From positions 36,398,766 through 36,462,765 of the forward strand of contig CAXKWD010000011.1 in the NCBI GenBank assembly GCA_964059195.1: DNA of 64,000 nucleotides. The letters run 5' to 3'. The stretch comes from Ectobius pallidus. Its lineage: Eukaryota; Arthropoda; Insecta; Blattodea; Ectobiidae. Below are positions 48,590 through 59,509 of this stretch, in pieces. The position numbers and the translations under genes were made by a program. The notes under the pieces are model-generated. The model was given only the letters and a program-made list of their open reading frames with translations. It had not been told where the DNA came from and did no database searches. The first letter of the stretch is position 1; each line of letters begins with the position of its first letter.

Positions 48590-49260
48590 CGCGGACCACA
48601 AATTAGTATAATAGCAGGACAGAAACTATGCTGAATAGAGTCATGACTGCAAGGAACACACGTCATCTTCCCACACCAACCCAGCTGAATGCAGAAAAGG
48701 GGCTAAATAAGAACAAGGTAGGGTCATTTCTTGGAACTGGAACCATACGTGGTAAGTCTGAATACAGGGGTGCTTAATTGCTTGCCACTAGGAGGCACGA
48801 AAAATTAAATTTGTTTGTATTGGCTTAAGTTTTGTATATTAGGAAATTTCGGTAGAACATTTAAATAAAACCGTTAGTGCTGTATTCGAGTAAACCGTGA
48901 TATGTAAGGCGACAGTAAAAATAAGAGAAAGTCGTCGCCAATCATTTCACAATTCTAGAAGATATATGATAAAAAATTATGTTTTCATACGACTCTTCGT
49001 TCTCGAGCTAATCTGGAAACACACAGATACATACGCAAACGAGTTTCTGGAAATTGCGTTTCTGGATTCAGAGGGGTGCAAAACGTGTAACGGTATGTGT
49101 AGTGCAAGTAAATATACACGTGTGCATTCTCGATAAAGTATAAAATTCTTAGCAATGTATTTTGTTTTTATGATGTAAAGTCCACCTATTCTCAGTATGT
49201 AAGAAACTTTAGACACCTAACCTATTTTTAAAACATAACTTATCCTATGACAGTTTACCT
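48590..49260 (+). repeat. Duplicated block gamma, copy 1
   Basis: Collinear with 59510-60130: CAG-ACAGAAACTATGCT, TCATGACTGCAAGGAACACA, GCTAAATAAGAACAAGGTAG, AGAGAAAGTCGTCGCCAAT, TTTCTGGAAATTG, TTCTTAGCAATGTA. Confidence 0.85.
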
Positions 49261-49424
49261 CGTATATAAGCAGCATAAGGAATTAGTCTAGAAATATATA
49301 TATATGTATAAAATTGTGTACGTATGATACAAGAGTCATAAGCATATTAAAAATTCTTAACACAGTTAAACATATATTTAAAGTCCATAAAAATGCAAGT
49401 CTTGTAATAAAAAGCAGATGTCTT

Positions 49425-50440
49425 CTTCTTACGACGCGTTTCGTCGTTAATTCGTCATCTTCAGGTCTAGAAATCATATTATAGGTATTAAAATTTGTTA
49501 TTGTATTGGAAATGGTGTATGGTGTTTCTGTGATATTTAATACTTACAGTACGGACATAATATTTGTGTAGACAGAATAGCTGTACATGTTTCTCCTTGT
49601 GTTGTTGGACGTGTACTGGTCGCTAGTTTTGGGGTTGTTGTGCTAACTCCTCCTATTGGTTAGTTCAAATAGGGGGTTGTATACTATTGGCTCTTCATTT
49701 AATACATTCTCATTCTTCCTTTTATAAATTTCCAGTCTTTCCAGTGTATTTAGTTTCCTGCGTTTCTTTTGTATGTGTAAAATGCTCATAATATTTGCTA
49801 TTTTGCTGTCAAATTCATGTGCTTCATTTAAGAAATGTCTGGCGTAGCTAGATCTGTCTCTTTGTTCATTTCGGTAGTCCTGTTTGTGTTCTTGGAATCT
49901 AGTTTTAAATTTCCTTACCGTTTGGCCCATATAATCTCTGTTACATTCTCTGCATTTTAGTTTGTAAATCCCATTTTTATTATATTTATCTTCAATGTCG
50001 TTAGTCTTGTACAGTTTGTTTTTTTTCAGATTGTTAGTTGTTTTATATGCTATTTTTAAGTTGTGTTTTTTTTTTCAAAATACTTGTGATTTATGTACTT
50101 TCTTATCTGTGTATTCAAATGTTGCGTATTTGAGCTTCTTCTTTGTATTATCTATTGGTTCTAGTTTATTTATACTGGACAATCTATTTTTCTTTCTCCT
50201 TTGGTGCTTCGTGATTAGATTGTGTGCCATATTGATCGTGTATCCATTGTTTTTTGCTATTCTTATAATTATTTCCAATTCCTTTTGGTAGTTTTCTCTG
50301 TTTAGCGGTATGTTTGTTAATCTGTACGTCAGAGAGGATAATGCTGACATTTTTTTTTGTTTTATGGGGTGGTTTGATGAGTTATTAATTATTAAATCTG
50401 TTTGAGTTTCTTTTCTGTATATACCTATTTCTAGTTTCAA
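49425..50440 (-). mobile_element. Second Penelope-like element, truncated and frameshifted
   Basis: Minus strand 50440-50075 encodes the RT end (IGIYRKETQTDLIINNSSNH-like block); a shift at the A-run near 50070 leads to KNGIYKLKCRECNRDYMGQT (GIY-YIG, with YMG for YIG) and RFQEHKQDYRNEQRDRSSYA to the stop at about 49643. Near 49430-49465 the string CTGAAGATGACGAATTAACG then ACGAAACGCGTC is the Penelope terminal hammerhead-like motif. A different subfamily from the copy at 578-4263. Confidence 0.85.
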
Positions 50441-50465
50441 TTTCTTCTATTCTATCAATATGTCA

Positions 50466-50735
50466 ATATGTGTTCGTCGAACACAACAAGATAAACTACC
50501 TTGACATATTGGGAAGGAAATTCCAAGAACACAAACAGAACTACCGAAATGGACAAAAAGACAGATCTAGCTATGCCAGACATTTCTTAATTGAAGCACA
50601 TGAATTTGACAGCAAAATAGAAAATATTATGAGCATATTATACATATAGAACAAAAGGCACGAAATTAAATACACTGGAAAGACTGGAAATTTACAAAAG
50701 GAAGAATAAGAATACATTAAATGAAGCCATCAGCA
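50466..50735 (+). mobile_element. Inverted partial copy of the second Penelope element
   Basis: Plus strand encodes KFQEHKQNYRNGQKDRSSYA and RHFLIEAHEFDSKIENIMSI, the same nuclease end as 49643-49930, in the opposite direction and only about 30 bp from the start of the other copy. Ends where block alpha begins. Confidence 0.85.
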
Positions 50736-51440
50736 GTGATTTCACCCGTCATCACAGCTGACTACTCACAACTTGTACGCTTAATAATATCTGCTTTTAT
50801 GCTTATTACTATATAGGAAGAGACTATAGTCAGTAATACTTGGTTATGGATTCATGAATAAGTGCTTACACGAATGCACATAATTGCAAGAAAATAGCAT
50901 AGCGTGTGTAAATTAATACGACGTATTCTCGACACTGTGATGAAGTCGTTTGAGCTTGACGATATGGCAGTACAAAGTTGCAACATTGTGCAGAGGCGTA
51001 TCCCAATGTGCAGGTTGGTGTAGGAATTCCTTTAGATCTGGAGAGAGACTATAAATTTGACAGTAGAACTGTAATTGAAAATTATTTTCAAGTTTGGTGG
51101 GTTTCCTGCATTTTTCATAAAAAAATTTAATAACATTCGATTAGGTTTGCTGTATAATTTCCTGTCATTAAAGTTTGTTGCATTGATGCCATTATAATAT
51201 GCATGTTTTCAAAATACTCTATCCCTTGCGGTTTCACTGGTATAAACATTTTCTTTGAAGATCTTACATTAGACTAACATATATTTATAGATCTGTGGAT
51301 TGGTATTTAGAAATGGCATGCAGTATAGATAATGCCGTCGCCCTAATTTATAATCTTAAAAAAAATTAAAAATATTTTTTTGTACACGGATAGTTAAAAG
51401 CCCCGCACCAACTAAATAACTTTTGTAACATGTGGTCAGT
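50735..51440 (+). repeat. Duplicated block alpha, copy 1
   Basis: Begins GTGATTTCACCCGTCATCAC and holds GATGAAGTCGTTTGAGC, CTCTATCCCT-GCGGTTTCAC, and TGTGGTCAGTAACATAGCGT. Collinear with 62675-63430, which lies just downstream of the secreted-peptide gene, and in part with 57560-57900. Confidence 0.85.
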
Positions 51441-51449
51441 AACATAGCG

Positions 51450-51760
51450 TGTCGCCGTGGCGGAGTTGGTTGTAACACTGCGCAACAAACCTTAAGGTCG
51501 AGGATTAAATTCCCCATGATTGAATGGGATTTGTCAATTGGCCTAATACTTGTAGTTGCATTATGACTGGATCTGTGTCGACTCAGCCTCTAACAGAATA
51601 ATTTCCAGGAACAAACCTGGGGGAAAGAGAACCCGGAACGTAAGAGTGACGTTACCAAATTAACGTGCCGAATGTCATACAATCTGGGATCCTCAGGCTC
51701 AAGGAACCATAAGGGCCTCCATAGCCTGTGTAGAGACCACTGTACTTTTTTTGTTTGTTC
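51450..51760 (+). mobile_element. tRNA-derived SINE-like element, family C
   Basis: Starts GTCGCCGTGGCGGAGTTGGT (A-box-like) and has AAGGTCGAGGATTAAATTCC (decayed B box) about 45 bases later, then a GC-richer body with AGGCTCAAGGAACCATAAGG to about 51760. It interrupts block alpha copy 1, where the other copies read ACATAGCGTGTA. Only one copy in the window. Confidence 0.6.
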
Positions 51761-52033
51761 AGACACATGAAGCTCGGTGTCTCAGTACCATACTGAGAAC
51801 TCGAAGACTGTATTACCGAACTATTTTATACATATGGTTTGACGCCGAGGAATCCAGCTATATTATTTCAAAGTGAACACTCAAAATATTTTTATATTTT
51901 CGAATAATGATCATTGAGAACACTCCAGAAACGATTCACATTACATACATGTGTACAAATTAATTGCAAAGTAAATTTGAATATAGATAAGTAAAAATGC
52001 AGTCATTATTGCAAACTAATGGTGACTTCATAC

Positions 52034-52092
52034 CCCCAGTCTTGCCATCTGCCTATGGTAGAAGACGCAGCGTCGGGTTTTAGGCCACCATC
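52034..52092 (+). mobile_element. SINE family B fragment
   Basis: CAGTCTTGCCATCTGCCTAT and GACGCAGCG-TCGGGTTTTAG match 41009-41060. Confidence 0.65.
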
Positions 52093-52455
52093 TTGAAAAA
52101 AGTGTAACATTTCGAAACCGTTATCGTCCTTTTTTCATATAAAATTTCAGATCTTTAAATTGAGTTTTTTCGTGAAAGATTAATATAAAGATTCACAGAA
52201 GTAATTAGATCCTTATTTATTAATAGTCTGTAGATAGATATGGGCTTGGCATTGATTTCATAATCAATTATTATTGTTAAGTTATAAGTTAAGTTAATTA
52301 AATAATTGTCATCATATCTTATCAGTAATTACTTAAAGCGATTCGTACTAGTGAATTAAGAGAGCGTTCCTTCTAAACACGCCACCAAATTCCAAATATA
52401 TTCAGCAATCTCCCTTGTTCCGATATAAGTTACCTAAAATCTTAATCTCAACATA

Positions 52456-53005
52456 CCGTATTTACTCGAATATAACGCGCACCTTTTTTGTCCATTTGAA
52501 GTTTTCAAAACTGAGGCGCGCGTTAAATTCGAGGGCTCATTAAATTCGAGTACAAATCCGTTTTGTAGGTTGGCAGTACCGTAACAATGCATTGCTGTAA
52601 TTCTCGACTTCATTAATTTTATCGTTGGCCTATTACTAGCATTACATAGAGCGTATAAAAATACTAGTTAGTAGTCACGAAATGGAGGGCAAGAAGAGAA
52701 GAATATCTTTTGATGCTGCTCTTAGCTCTTAGTATAAGCACCCCATGTGTAAAATTTAAACAAAATCGAGGATTCCAGTGATTAACACGTCAGTGAATAT
52801 ACTTGTAGGCCTAAAACTGGCAGTTAAATTTAACGGTAATTTCAAATGTTTACGTGGTGGTTCATTATTCCCTTAATACTATGACAAAATTCCAAATAAA
52901 ATACCTATCCTACCGTTGATGCGCATGACATTTGCCAACAAACTTTTTTTTATGATTTCAAGTGCGCATTAAATTTAAGGGCGCATTATATTCGAGTAAA
53001 TACGG
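52456..53005 (+). mobile_element. pogo-like MITE, 550 bp
   Basis: Ends CCGTATTTACTCGAATATAA in both directions, each flanked by TA (52454-52455, 53006-53007). An ATG at about 52682 opens MEGKKRRISFDAAL, like the first residues of a pogo/Tigger transposase (KRK-SFD-K), before a stop. The rest is gone. Terminal sequences of this kind are widespread among pogo relatives. Confidence 0.75.
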
Positions 53006-53737
53006 TATCAGGTTTTTCGGACTCTCAATACACAATCAAGCTATGTTGACCCTCGCATTATTTGGTATGTGTTGAGGTAAAACGATAAATGTAAAGCAAA
53101 TGGTAAATACCAATCGTTTCCTTCTTTTAACGGATGACCGAACTGTTGAGAGTGATTTGTTCTAGGAATTTTAAACTTTGCACACTTAATAATAACATAA
53201 ACAGTTTTTGATGTTTAAATTTATATTCGTTTTTGAGATATTAATCGATTTAATTGGTTTTTAATCGAAATTGAAATTTATCTCCTCCCGCAGATATAAA
53301 AATATGAACCTGAATTTTTAATGTGAAATTCTTCTATGCTTGCATTACCAATGTACTAGTTTATTTCTTGATATTGCTTATACTTTTCTTAAAAGTCTCA
53401 CCCAGAAAAGTGGAAAATTAAAATAAAAACTAACGTATTATTATGGTATATCAATTTTAAAAAGTACTAAGACTTTATAGAAAATCTCATTAGACATTTT
53501 ATTACAATTGTAAAGTACATTTTGAAAAATAATCATCTTTATTCTCTACTTTTGTGGGAGAAGATAAATTTTGAATGTGGCAAAATAACATGCAAATTGA
53601 AATCGAGAAAACAGACGGTTAAAGTTTACATAAGCTGGGAGATTGAAGCGCACTGATGTTTAAAAATGGTGTCGGGTGTACCTGTTCCATGAGTCCTAAC
53701 GGCATACAATTTTGCACAGGTATACTTTAGATGACCG

Positions 53738-53946
53738 TCGGCGTGTTCTTATTGTTAGCGTCGCTGACTTCAGACCCGTCGGCCCGGCTTCGATCCCCGG
53801 TACCTCCTCGGATTTATCTGAGGTAGGGAGGTCTGGAACTGGGTGCACTCAGCCTCGTGAGTCAAATTGAGGAGCGACTTGATAGAGAAGTAGCAGCTCC
53901 GGTCATGGAAACCAGCATTAACGTCCGTGGGTAAAGGCACTTTACT
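53738..53946 (+). mobile_element. SINE family B with tRNA-like head
   Basis: Head GTTAGCGTCGCTGACTTCAG and B box GCTTCGATCCC, then ATTTATCTGAGGTAGGGAGG and GTCATGGAAACCAGCATTAA, which joins the family to 40954-41098. The last part seen in other copies (GATGACGCAGCGGTCGGG) is missing here. Confidence 0.75.
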
Positions 53947-54779
53947 TAAAAAAAAGTTTTCTCCAATTTTCTCCTAAACTGATTTAACTATTTTGTTCAA
54001 ATTTCCTACGTGAGATACTTATACTAAGAACTACAACTTTTATTGGAAATATTTTTTGATAAAATTTCTCTGAACCATCAACTCTTTGTAGAAACTAAGT
54101 CTGGCCTGAAATATGAAGATTTGTATCAGGCTCAACCAACTGAGTACGATTCCTTGGAATTCTACCACTCAATGAATATCAAAATTTGAAGTGAAAAAGT
54201 GTATTGCCCATCCTTAGAATAAGAAAAGTTATGTGAGTGTATCCCATCAGATTTCTTGAAATTGTGCATCCTTCGGGGACGACGAAGTGTCATAACAAAT
54301 TTTCCCTTTACTTTTTTTTTACGACTTTGCCTTGAAAGAATTACGAGGATTAGAATTTCGTTTTACCATAGGTTCTCGAAAAAGGCTTGAAAGATTTTGT
54401 TTAAATTTTAATAATTACATAATACTAACAGCTAACACATCCACTTGAAATTTTTGTTAATAAATTCTCTGAAGGAATGTTATAAGCTACTCATTTTATA
54501 CACAGACTTTCTTAAGGAATAATGGGACTTGGAATGAAGCTGAGACAACTGAATGTAGCCTAATGCAAGTCATATTTGTGTACTCTACGTTTGAATATAA
54601 AGGGTAGAGGAGTTATGTTGTTCACATCAGATTCCTTGGGAATGTAAAACATTATTTGGTGTAGAAGCATTTGGAAAAAGAATGCATTATTTTACAAATA
54701 ACCATAATTCGTGAAACCGTCAATCAAGAAAACCAAAAATAAGTTCTTTGTATAATGTATCGTGAGCTTATGATATGCA

Positions 54780-56235
54780 TATTAGACATTTTGTGAAGAA
54801 AAATTTAACAAAATTCTTTTTCCAGTATTCGAGTAAATCGTGAAATATAAAATGGTAATATGAGACGTGTAGTGTTTTAAAGTACGTAGGCCTACCCATA
54901 TTTGTTTCTTATCCAGGCACTTGGCGTAACGGGATACGAATTTGTTCATGCGAAACTTGTATCTTATCAATATAAATAGCGTTAATAAAATCTCTTCATT
55001 CTTTTGTTATATCTTTATTTAACTAATCATATTTCATTGTTTTCTAAAGGCAAAGTATTATTACATTACGCGCTATTAAATTTTCCTGTTTAAGTTGTCC
55101 TTGATAATTGCAGATAGTGTTTACAAGTCGAGTCCATAAAGTAAGTTTCTCTTGGGCCGTTTAAAGAAACAAAACATAATTTCGTGGACATATGTATTCC
55201 AACAGATACAGCAAGTATTCAGCTATTATTCAACATATTTGCCACCGGAAATGAAACATTTGTCGTACCGTGGGACCAACTTTTGAATACCTGTGTCGTA
55301 GAAGTCTGCCGCCAGGGATTTGAACCACTGTGTGACAAACATCTCCTCCTCTCTGTCATTCTCTATCATTTCTTGAGGTGTAGGAAAATATGAAAATCAC
55401 TGGGAGCGAGGTCCGAGCTGTAGGATGAATGTTTAAACACCTCCTAGCAAGTCTTCTGCAGAAGTTCGGCTGCGAGGTGTTTAAATATCCACCCTACAGC
55501 TCGGATCTCGCTCCCAGTGATTTCCATATTATCCTACACCTCAAGAAATGACAGGGAATGACAGAGAATGACAGAGAGGAGATGTTTGTCACACAGTGGT
55601 TCAAATCCCTGGCGGCAAACTTCTACGACACAGGTATTCAAAAGTTGGTCCCACTATGCGACAAAGCTTAAATCTCGGTGGCAAATATGTTGAATAATAG
55701 CTGAATACTTGCTGTATCTGTTGGAATACATATATCCACGAAATTGCGTTTTGTTTCTGTAAACGGCCCCAGGGTAACTTACTTCATGGACGCGCCTCGT
55801 ACTTATCTCAGCTTCCATGGCTGTTAAAGTATAGAGAACGCATATCTACATTATCTACATATTAAACTCTTGCAGAAGACGCAAAGATTGATGGTACGAG
55901 AGAAATAACAGATGCTTACAACAAATAAATAAATTGTATTACGAAATACAGAACTGTACAACATATATTTTTAGAATTAGTGTGGAATGTAAATATTTCT
56001 CTGATGTCCAACTCTTGATATTTTTATTCAGCTTGTTTCTATAGACTTCTTCTATAGAAAATTCGTGCTTTCAAAATACAGTTTAAAGGTAACCTAAATC
56101 ATGTGAAATTGAATATAAATCGAAATATTAAGAACATATTTAAAATATAACTGATGTTCCGGAAATGCCGTCCTTTCGAATAATTAACCAAAATTACAAC
56201 ATTAGGGATGGTGAAATATCTGTACTGTAGTATCG
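54780..56235 (+). repeat. Duplicated block beta, copy 3
   Basis: Same order as other copies (GATAATTGCAGATAGTGT, CTTATCTCAGC-TCCATGGC, ATCATGTGAAATTGA, ACAACATTAGGGATGGTGAA). Interrupted by a mariner palindrome at 55124-55799. At about 56236 it passes into the Helitron-like array. Confidence 0.85.
55124..55799. mobile_element. mariner foldback element 2, different family
   Basis: Arms of about 320 bp pair across a 30-bp centre (about 55444-55473); TA flanks both ends (55122-55123, 55800-55801). The right arm, plus strand, encodes transposase C-terminal pieces: APSDFHI (broken), VTQWFKSLAANFYDTGIQKL and VPLCDKA; the left arm has the same on the minus strand. Only 3' ends are present. Block beta copies 2 and 4 give the empty site. 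Confidence 0.92.
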
Positions 56236-56278
56236 TTACTGTAAATGAAGATACTTCATTCAGTTATACTATTATTAA

Positions 56279-56313
<35 letters not shown>

Positions 56314-56339
56314 TTATTATAAGAGGGATAAACAATATT

Positions 56340-57559
56340 GCCCTAAATATGGTCAAACGTTGTTCGATTTGGACGAAACTCACTATACAGGGGTTTTCTG
56401 GGCCAAGGACCTCGAATCTCAGGTCGCTTTTACCAGGCGACGAGGGGTTTTCTGGGCCAAGGACCTCGAATCTGAGGTCGCTTTTACCAGGCGACGCTAT
56501 CTAATCGTGGTATGTAATTCACGTGATTTAGGTGTTAATAAATATAATACTTATCTATTATGCTCTTAATTTTTAACTTTTGAAATAATTATCGCGGGCG
56601 ATCGCTTGATTTTGTAAGTCCATCCTGGACGATTCATTTGTTTAGAATGTCAAGTCCCGTAGACATATGCCATTTTCAACCCACACGGTAGAGGGATAAT
56701 CAATATAGGCCTAAATATGGTCAAACGTTGTTCGATTTGGACGAAACTCACTACACATGGGTTTTCTGGGCCAAGGACCTCGAATCTGAGGTCGCTTTTA
56801 CCAGGCGACGCTATCTAATCGTTGTATGTAGTTCACGTGATTTAGGTGTTAATAAATATAATTATTTAACTATTATGCTCTTAATTTTTAATTTTTGAAA
56901 TCTTTATTGCGGGCGATCGCTTGATTTCGTGAGTTCATCCTGGACGATTCATTTGTTTAGAATATCAAGGCTCGCAGACGTACGAAATTTTCAACCTACA
57001 CGGAAGAGGGATATTCAATATAGGCCTAACTATGGTCAAACATTCTTCGATTTGGACGAAACTCACTATACATGGGTTTTCTGGACCAAGGAACTCGAAT
57101 CTGAAGTCTTTTTTTTTATCAGGCGACGCTACCTAATCGTGATATCTAGTCCACGTGATTTAGGTGTTAATAATGATTTAACTATTATGCTCTTAATTTT
57201 TAAAATAATTATCGCGGGCGATCGCATGATTTTGTGAGTCCATCCTGGACGATCATTTGTTTAGAATGACAAGGCCCGCAGACATAAGTTATGAAATTTT
57301 CAACCTACACGGAAGAGTGATAATCAATATAGGCCTAAATATGGTCAAACATTGTCGATTTGGACGAAACTCACTATACAGGGGTTTTCTGAGCCAAGAA
57401 ATTCGAATCAGAGGTCGCTTTTATTAGGCGACGCTATCTAATCGTGGTATGTAGTCCAGGTGATTTAGATTTTAATAAATATATTGATTTAACTATTATG
57501 CTCTTGATTTTTAATTTTTGAAATAATTATCGCGGGCGAAGCCCCGGGCACATGCTAGT
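56340..57559 (+). mobile_element. Helitron-like element with tandem units of about 310 bp
   Basis: Four units start ATGGTCAAAC at about 56348, 56716, 57032 and 57341 and end with AATTATCGCGGGCGA. Each has GGACGAAACTCACTA, TCTGGGCCAAGGACCTCGAA, GTGATTTAGGTGTTAATAA. The first unit has an inner duplication of about 55 bp (GGGGTTTTCTGGGCCAAGG twice). The last unit alone runs on into the Helitron-type terminus at 57534-57559. No Rep/helicase frame. Confidence 0.75.
57534..57559 (+). other. Helitron 3' terminus: hairpin plus CTAGT
   Basis: GGGC-GAA-GCCC hairpin (57534-57544) followed ten bases later by CTAGT, matching the Helitron rule of a short GC hairpin shortly before CTRR-T. Block alpha sequence resumes directly after it. 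Confidence 0.7.
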
Positions 57560-57900
57560 CCTACATATGTACATTAAATTATTCAAGGTGGAATTTCCAG
57601 TCATAATATTTTTTGTATTAATGTCATTAAAATATGCAATCTTGCAAATTACTCTATCCCCAATGGTTTCACTGTTATGAACATTTTCTTAGAAGTACTT
57701 ACATTTTAGACTAACTTACATTAATAAATTTGTGAATTTGTGTTTAAAAATGATATGTGGTATGGAAAACTTTAAAAAATCCATAACATATTTGTAAATG
57801 GTTAGTTAAAAGTTTCGCACCAACTACATAATTTTTGTAGCATGAGGTCAGTAACATAGCGTGTACGCCGTCATGGAGATGGTTATTGTTATGACCTCAG
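57560..57900 (+). repeat. Duplicated block alpha, copy 2 (partial)
   Basis: GTCATTAAAATATGCAATCT, ACTCTATCCCCAATGGTTTC and GGTCAGTAACATAGCGTGTA align with copies 1 and 3; the first half is missing to the left of the Helitron end. Followed by GTTTACCCTCTCAATGAAAT and the CTTGCATAGAATTTATAGAA block shared with 44820-45040 and 63540-63670. Confidence 0.8.
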
Positions 57901-58204
57901 ATCTACAAAGCAGCCTCCATCTTGAAAAAGTAAAACATTTCGAAATAGCTATAGTCCTTTTCTTGTAAAATTTCATCTCCATCAGTTGAGTATATTATTA
58001 AAAGCGTAACAGACAGACTCACAGAAATACCTAAGCGCTGTTTACCCTCTCAATGAAATGTTATGTGCTGAGCCAAAGCAATAATTCAGAACAGCTACAG
58101 CATTCACGGCATAGGGCAAGCGTCCACATATGGAATATTAGTATGAAAATAAGATAAACAAAATGGCCTTGCATAGAATTTATAGAAAAAGAATATTAAT
58201 AACA

Positions 58205-58655
58205 CTCAACCGCTTTGTCGCATGGTATCAGTTCGCTTTATTTAAGCAGCTGGCCCGGATTCGATTCGTGGTCGTGCAACATTGCTAGATGGGTTCTTTA
58301 GAGGCTTTTTTTGCTCACCTATGAGACAAATGTCAGGCATATTTAAGCCTTTGTAGTCCCTGGACATAATCTGGCCGTCATTATCACTTTCATATAACCG
58401 CCCCTTATTCGGCATGAGTGTGTGTGTGTGTGTGTATGCGACTGGTGTGTTTCGACCTAAGTGTTCGTGTTGTATCGGAGGTGGCTTTGGCATTGGGATG
58501 ATCGCCTATCCGGGGAGGCTGTCCATGTACTTGTCTGCTCAAAAATGTGTGCGTGTGATCCAAAGATAATTTATTTATCATCTATAAGGCCCGGGCTATG
58601 TGGCTGTATAAACGTCCTTACAACGGGAGAGGTGAAATTAAGAAAGAGAGAACGA
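58205..58655 (+). mobile_element. SINE family A, full length
   Basis: Head ACCGCTTTGTCGCATGG with B box GGATTCGATTCG, shared body ATGAGACAAATGTCAGGCAT and 3' half AGTGTTCGTGTTGT. Target duplication gaatattaataac / gaatattagtaac (one change) at about 58192 and 58650. Includes a (GT)n stretch. Confidence 0.85.
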
Positions 58656-58889
58656 GAATATTAGTAACAGATCAATTACAACAAATTATTCTGCGAAATA
58701 TGTTTAAAAAAAGCTGGGATTAGCTGGAAGCATGTGAGATAAACTTTTATAAAAAAAAAATCTTACTCACACAACTCTCTCAAACTGTAATACAATTAAA
58801 GCATGAAATACATGGCTAAGTTGCAGTAGTGCGCATTCAGTTGTCTGTGCCTCATTCAACGTAAAATATTTGGCGAGGCAAGCCTCAAT

Positions 58890-59465
58890 GTTAAAGTTGG
58901 GCCAGAACGGGCGAGAACGTTGCTGCGCAATGTAAAAATGTTCTCTTCATCGCCGAAAGGGGGGAAAAAATGAAATCGGCGTATATTTTGGTAACATTAA
59001 AAAAACAAAGAACTGTTATTAAGGTTATGAAGTCCTGTTCCTCTTGCCATAGATGCCTTGTCTGCGCGGTTGCCATAGATTCAATGCGAAGGTGACGACA
59101 TTGGTACATTTGTTGTTATTATAATGTAATTTCTACGCGATTCATTTAAAATCGTTATGCACTTTGTGAAAACCAAACTTCGTGTATATCTCATGAGCGC
59201 AAAGGAATTGCCACCTATTAACAAGACAGTAGTCAATTACTGGATTAATTGCCATGACAACCAGTGGAAGAAAAGAGTAGGTATATTTCATGAACACATC
59301 CAACTCCACCTATTAACAAGACCGTATTCAATTGTGAAATTAATTGAAGAACTTCTCTCGGTTGCCATACTTGATACAATTGTTTATAACATCACGACAC
59401 GCAGAGTTCTATTTTTACATCGGTGGACAGAAAGGGATCATGAATGCACGCCCAAAGGAGGAACA
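58890..59465 (+). repeat. Duplicated block delta, copy 2
   Basis: Collinear with 41640-43020 but without its inserted elements; a segment with CTATTAACAAGAC is present twice (about 59215 and 59309), showing an inner duplication. Confidence 0.8.
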
Positions 59466-59509
59466 AAATCTTTATAGGAATACAACAAATAATGCACCCA
59501 CAACATAGA

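Noticed and set aside
55184..55393. 69-codon plus-strand frame as a gene
   Set aside because: It is the antisense of the left-arm mariner transposase C-terminus.
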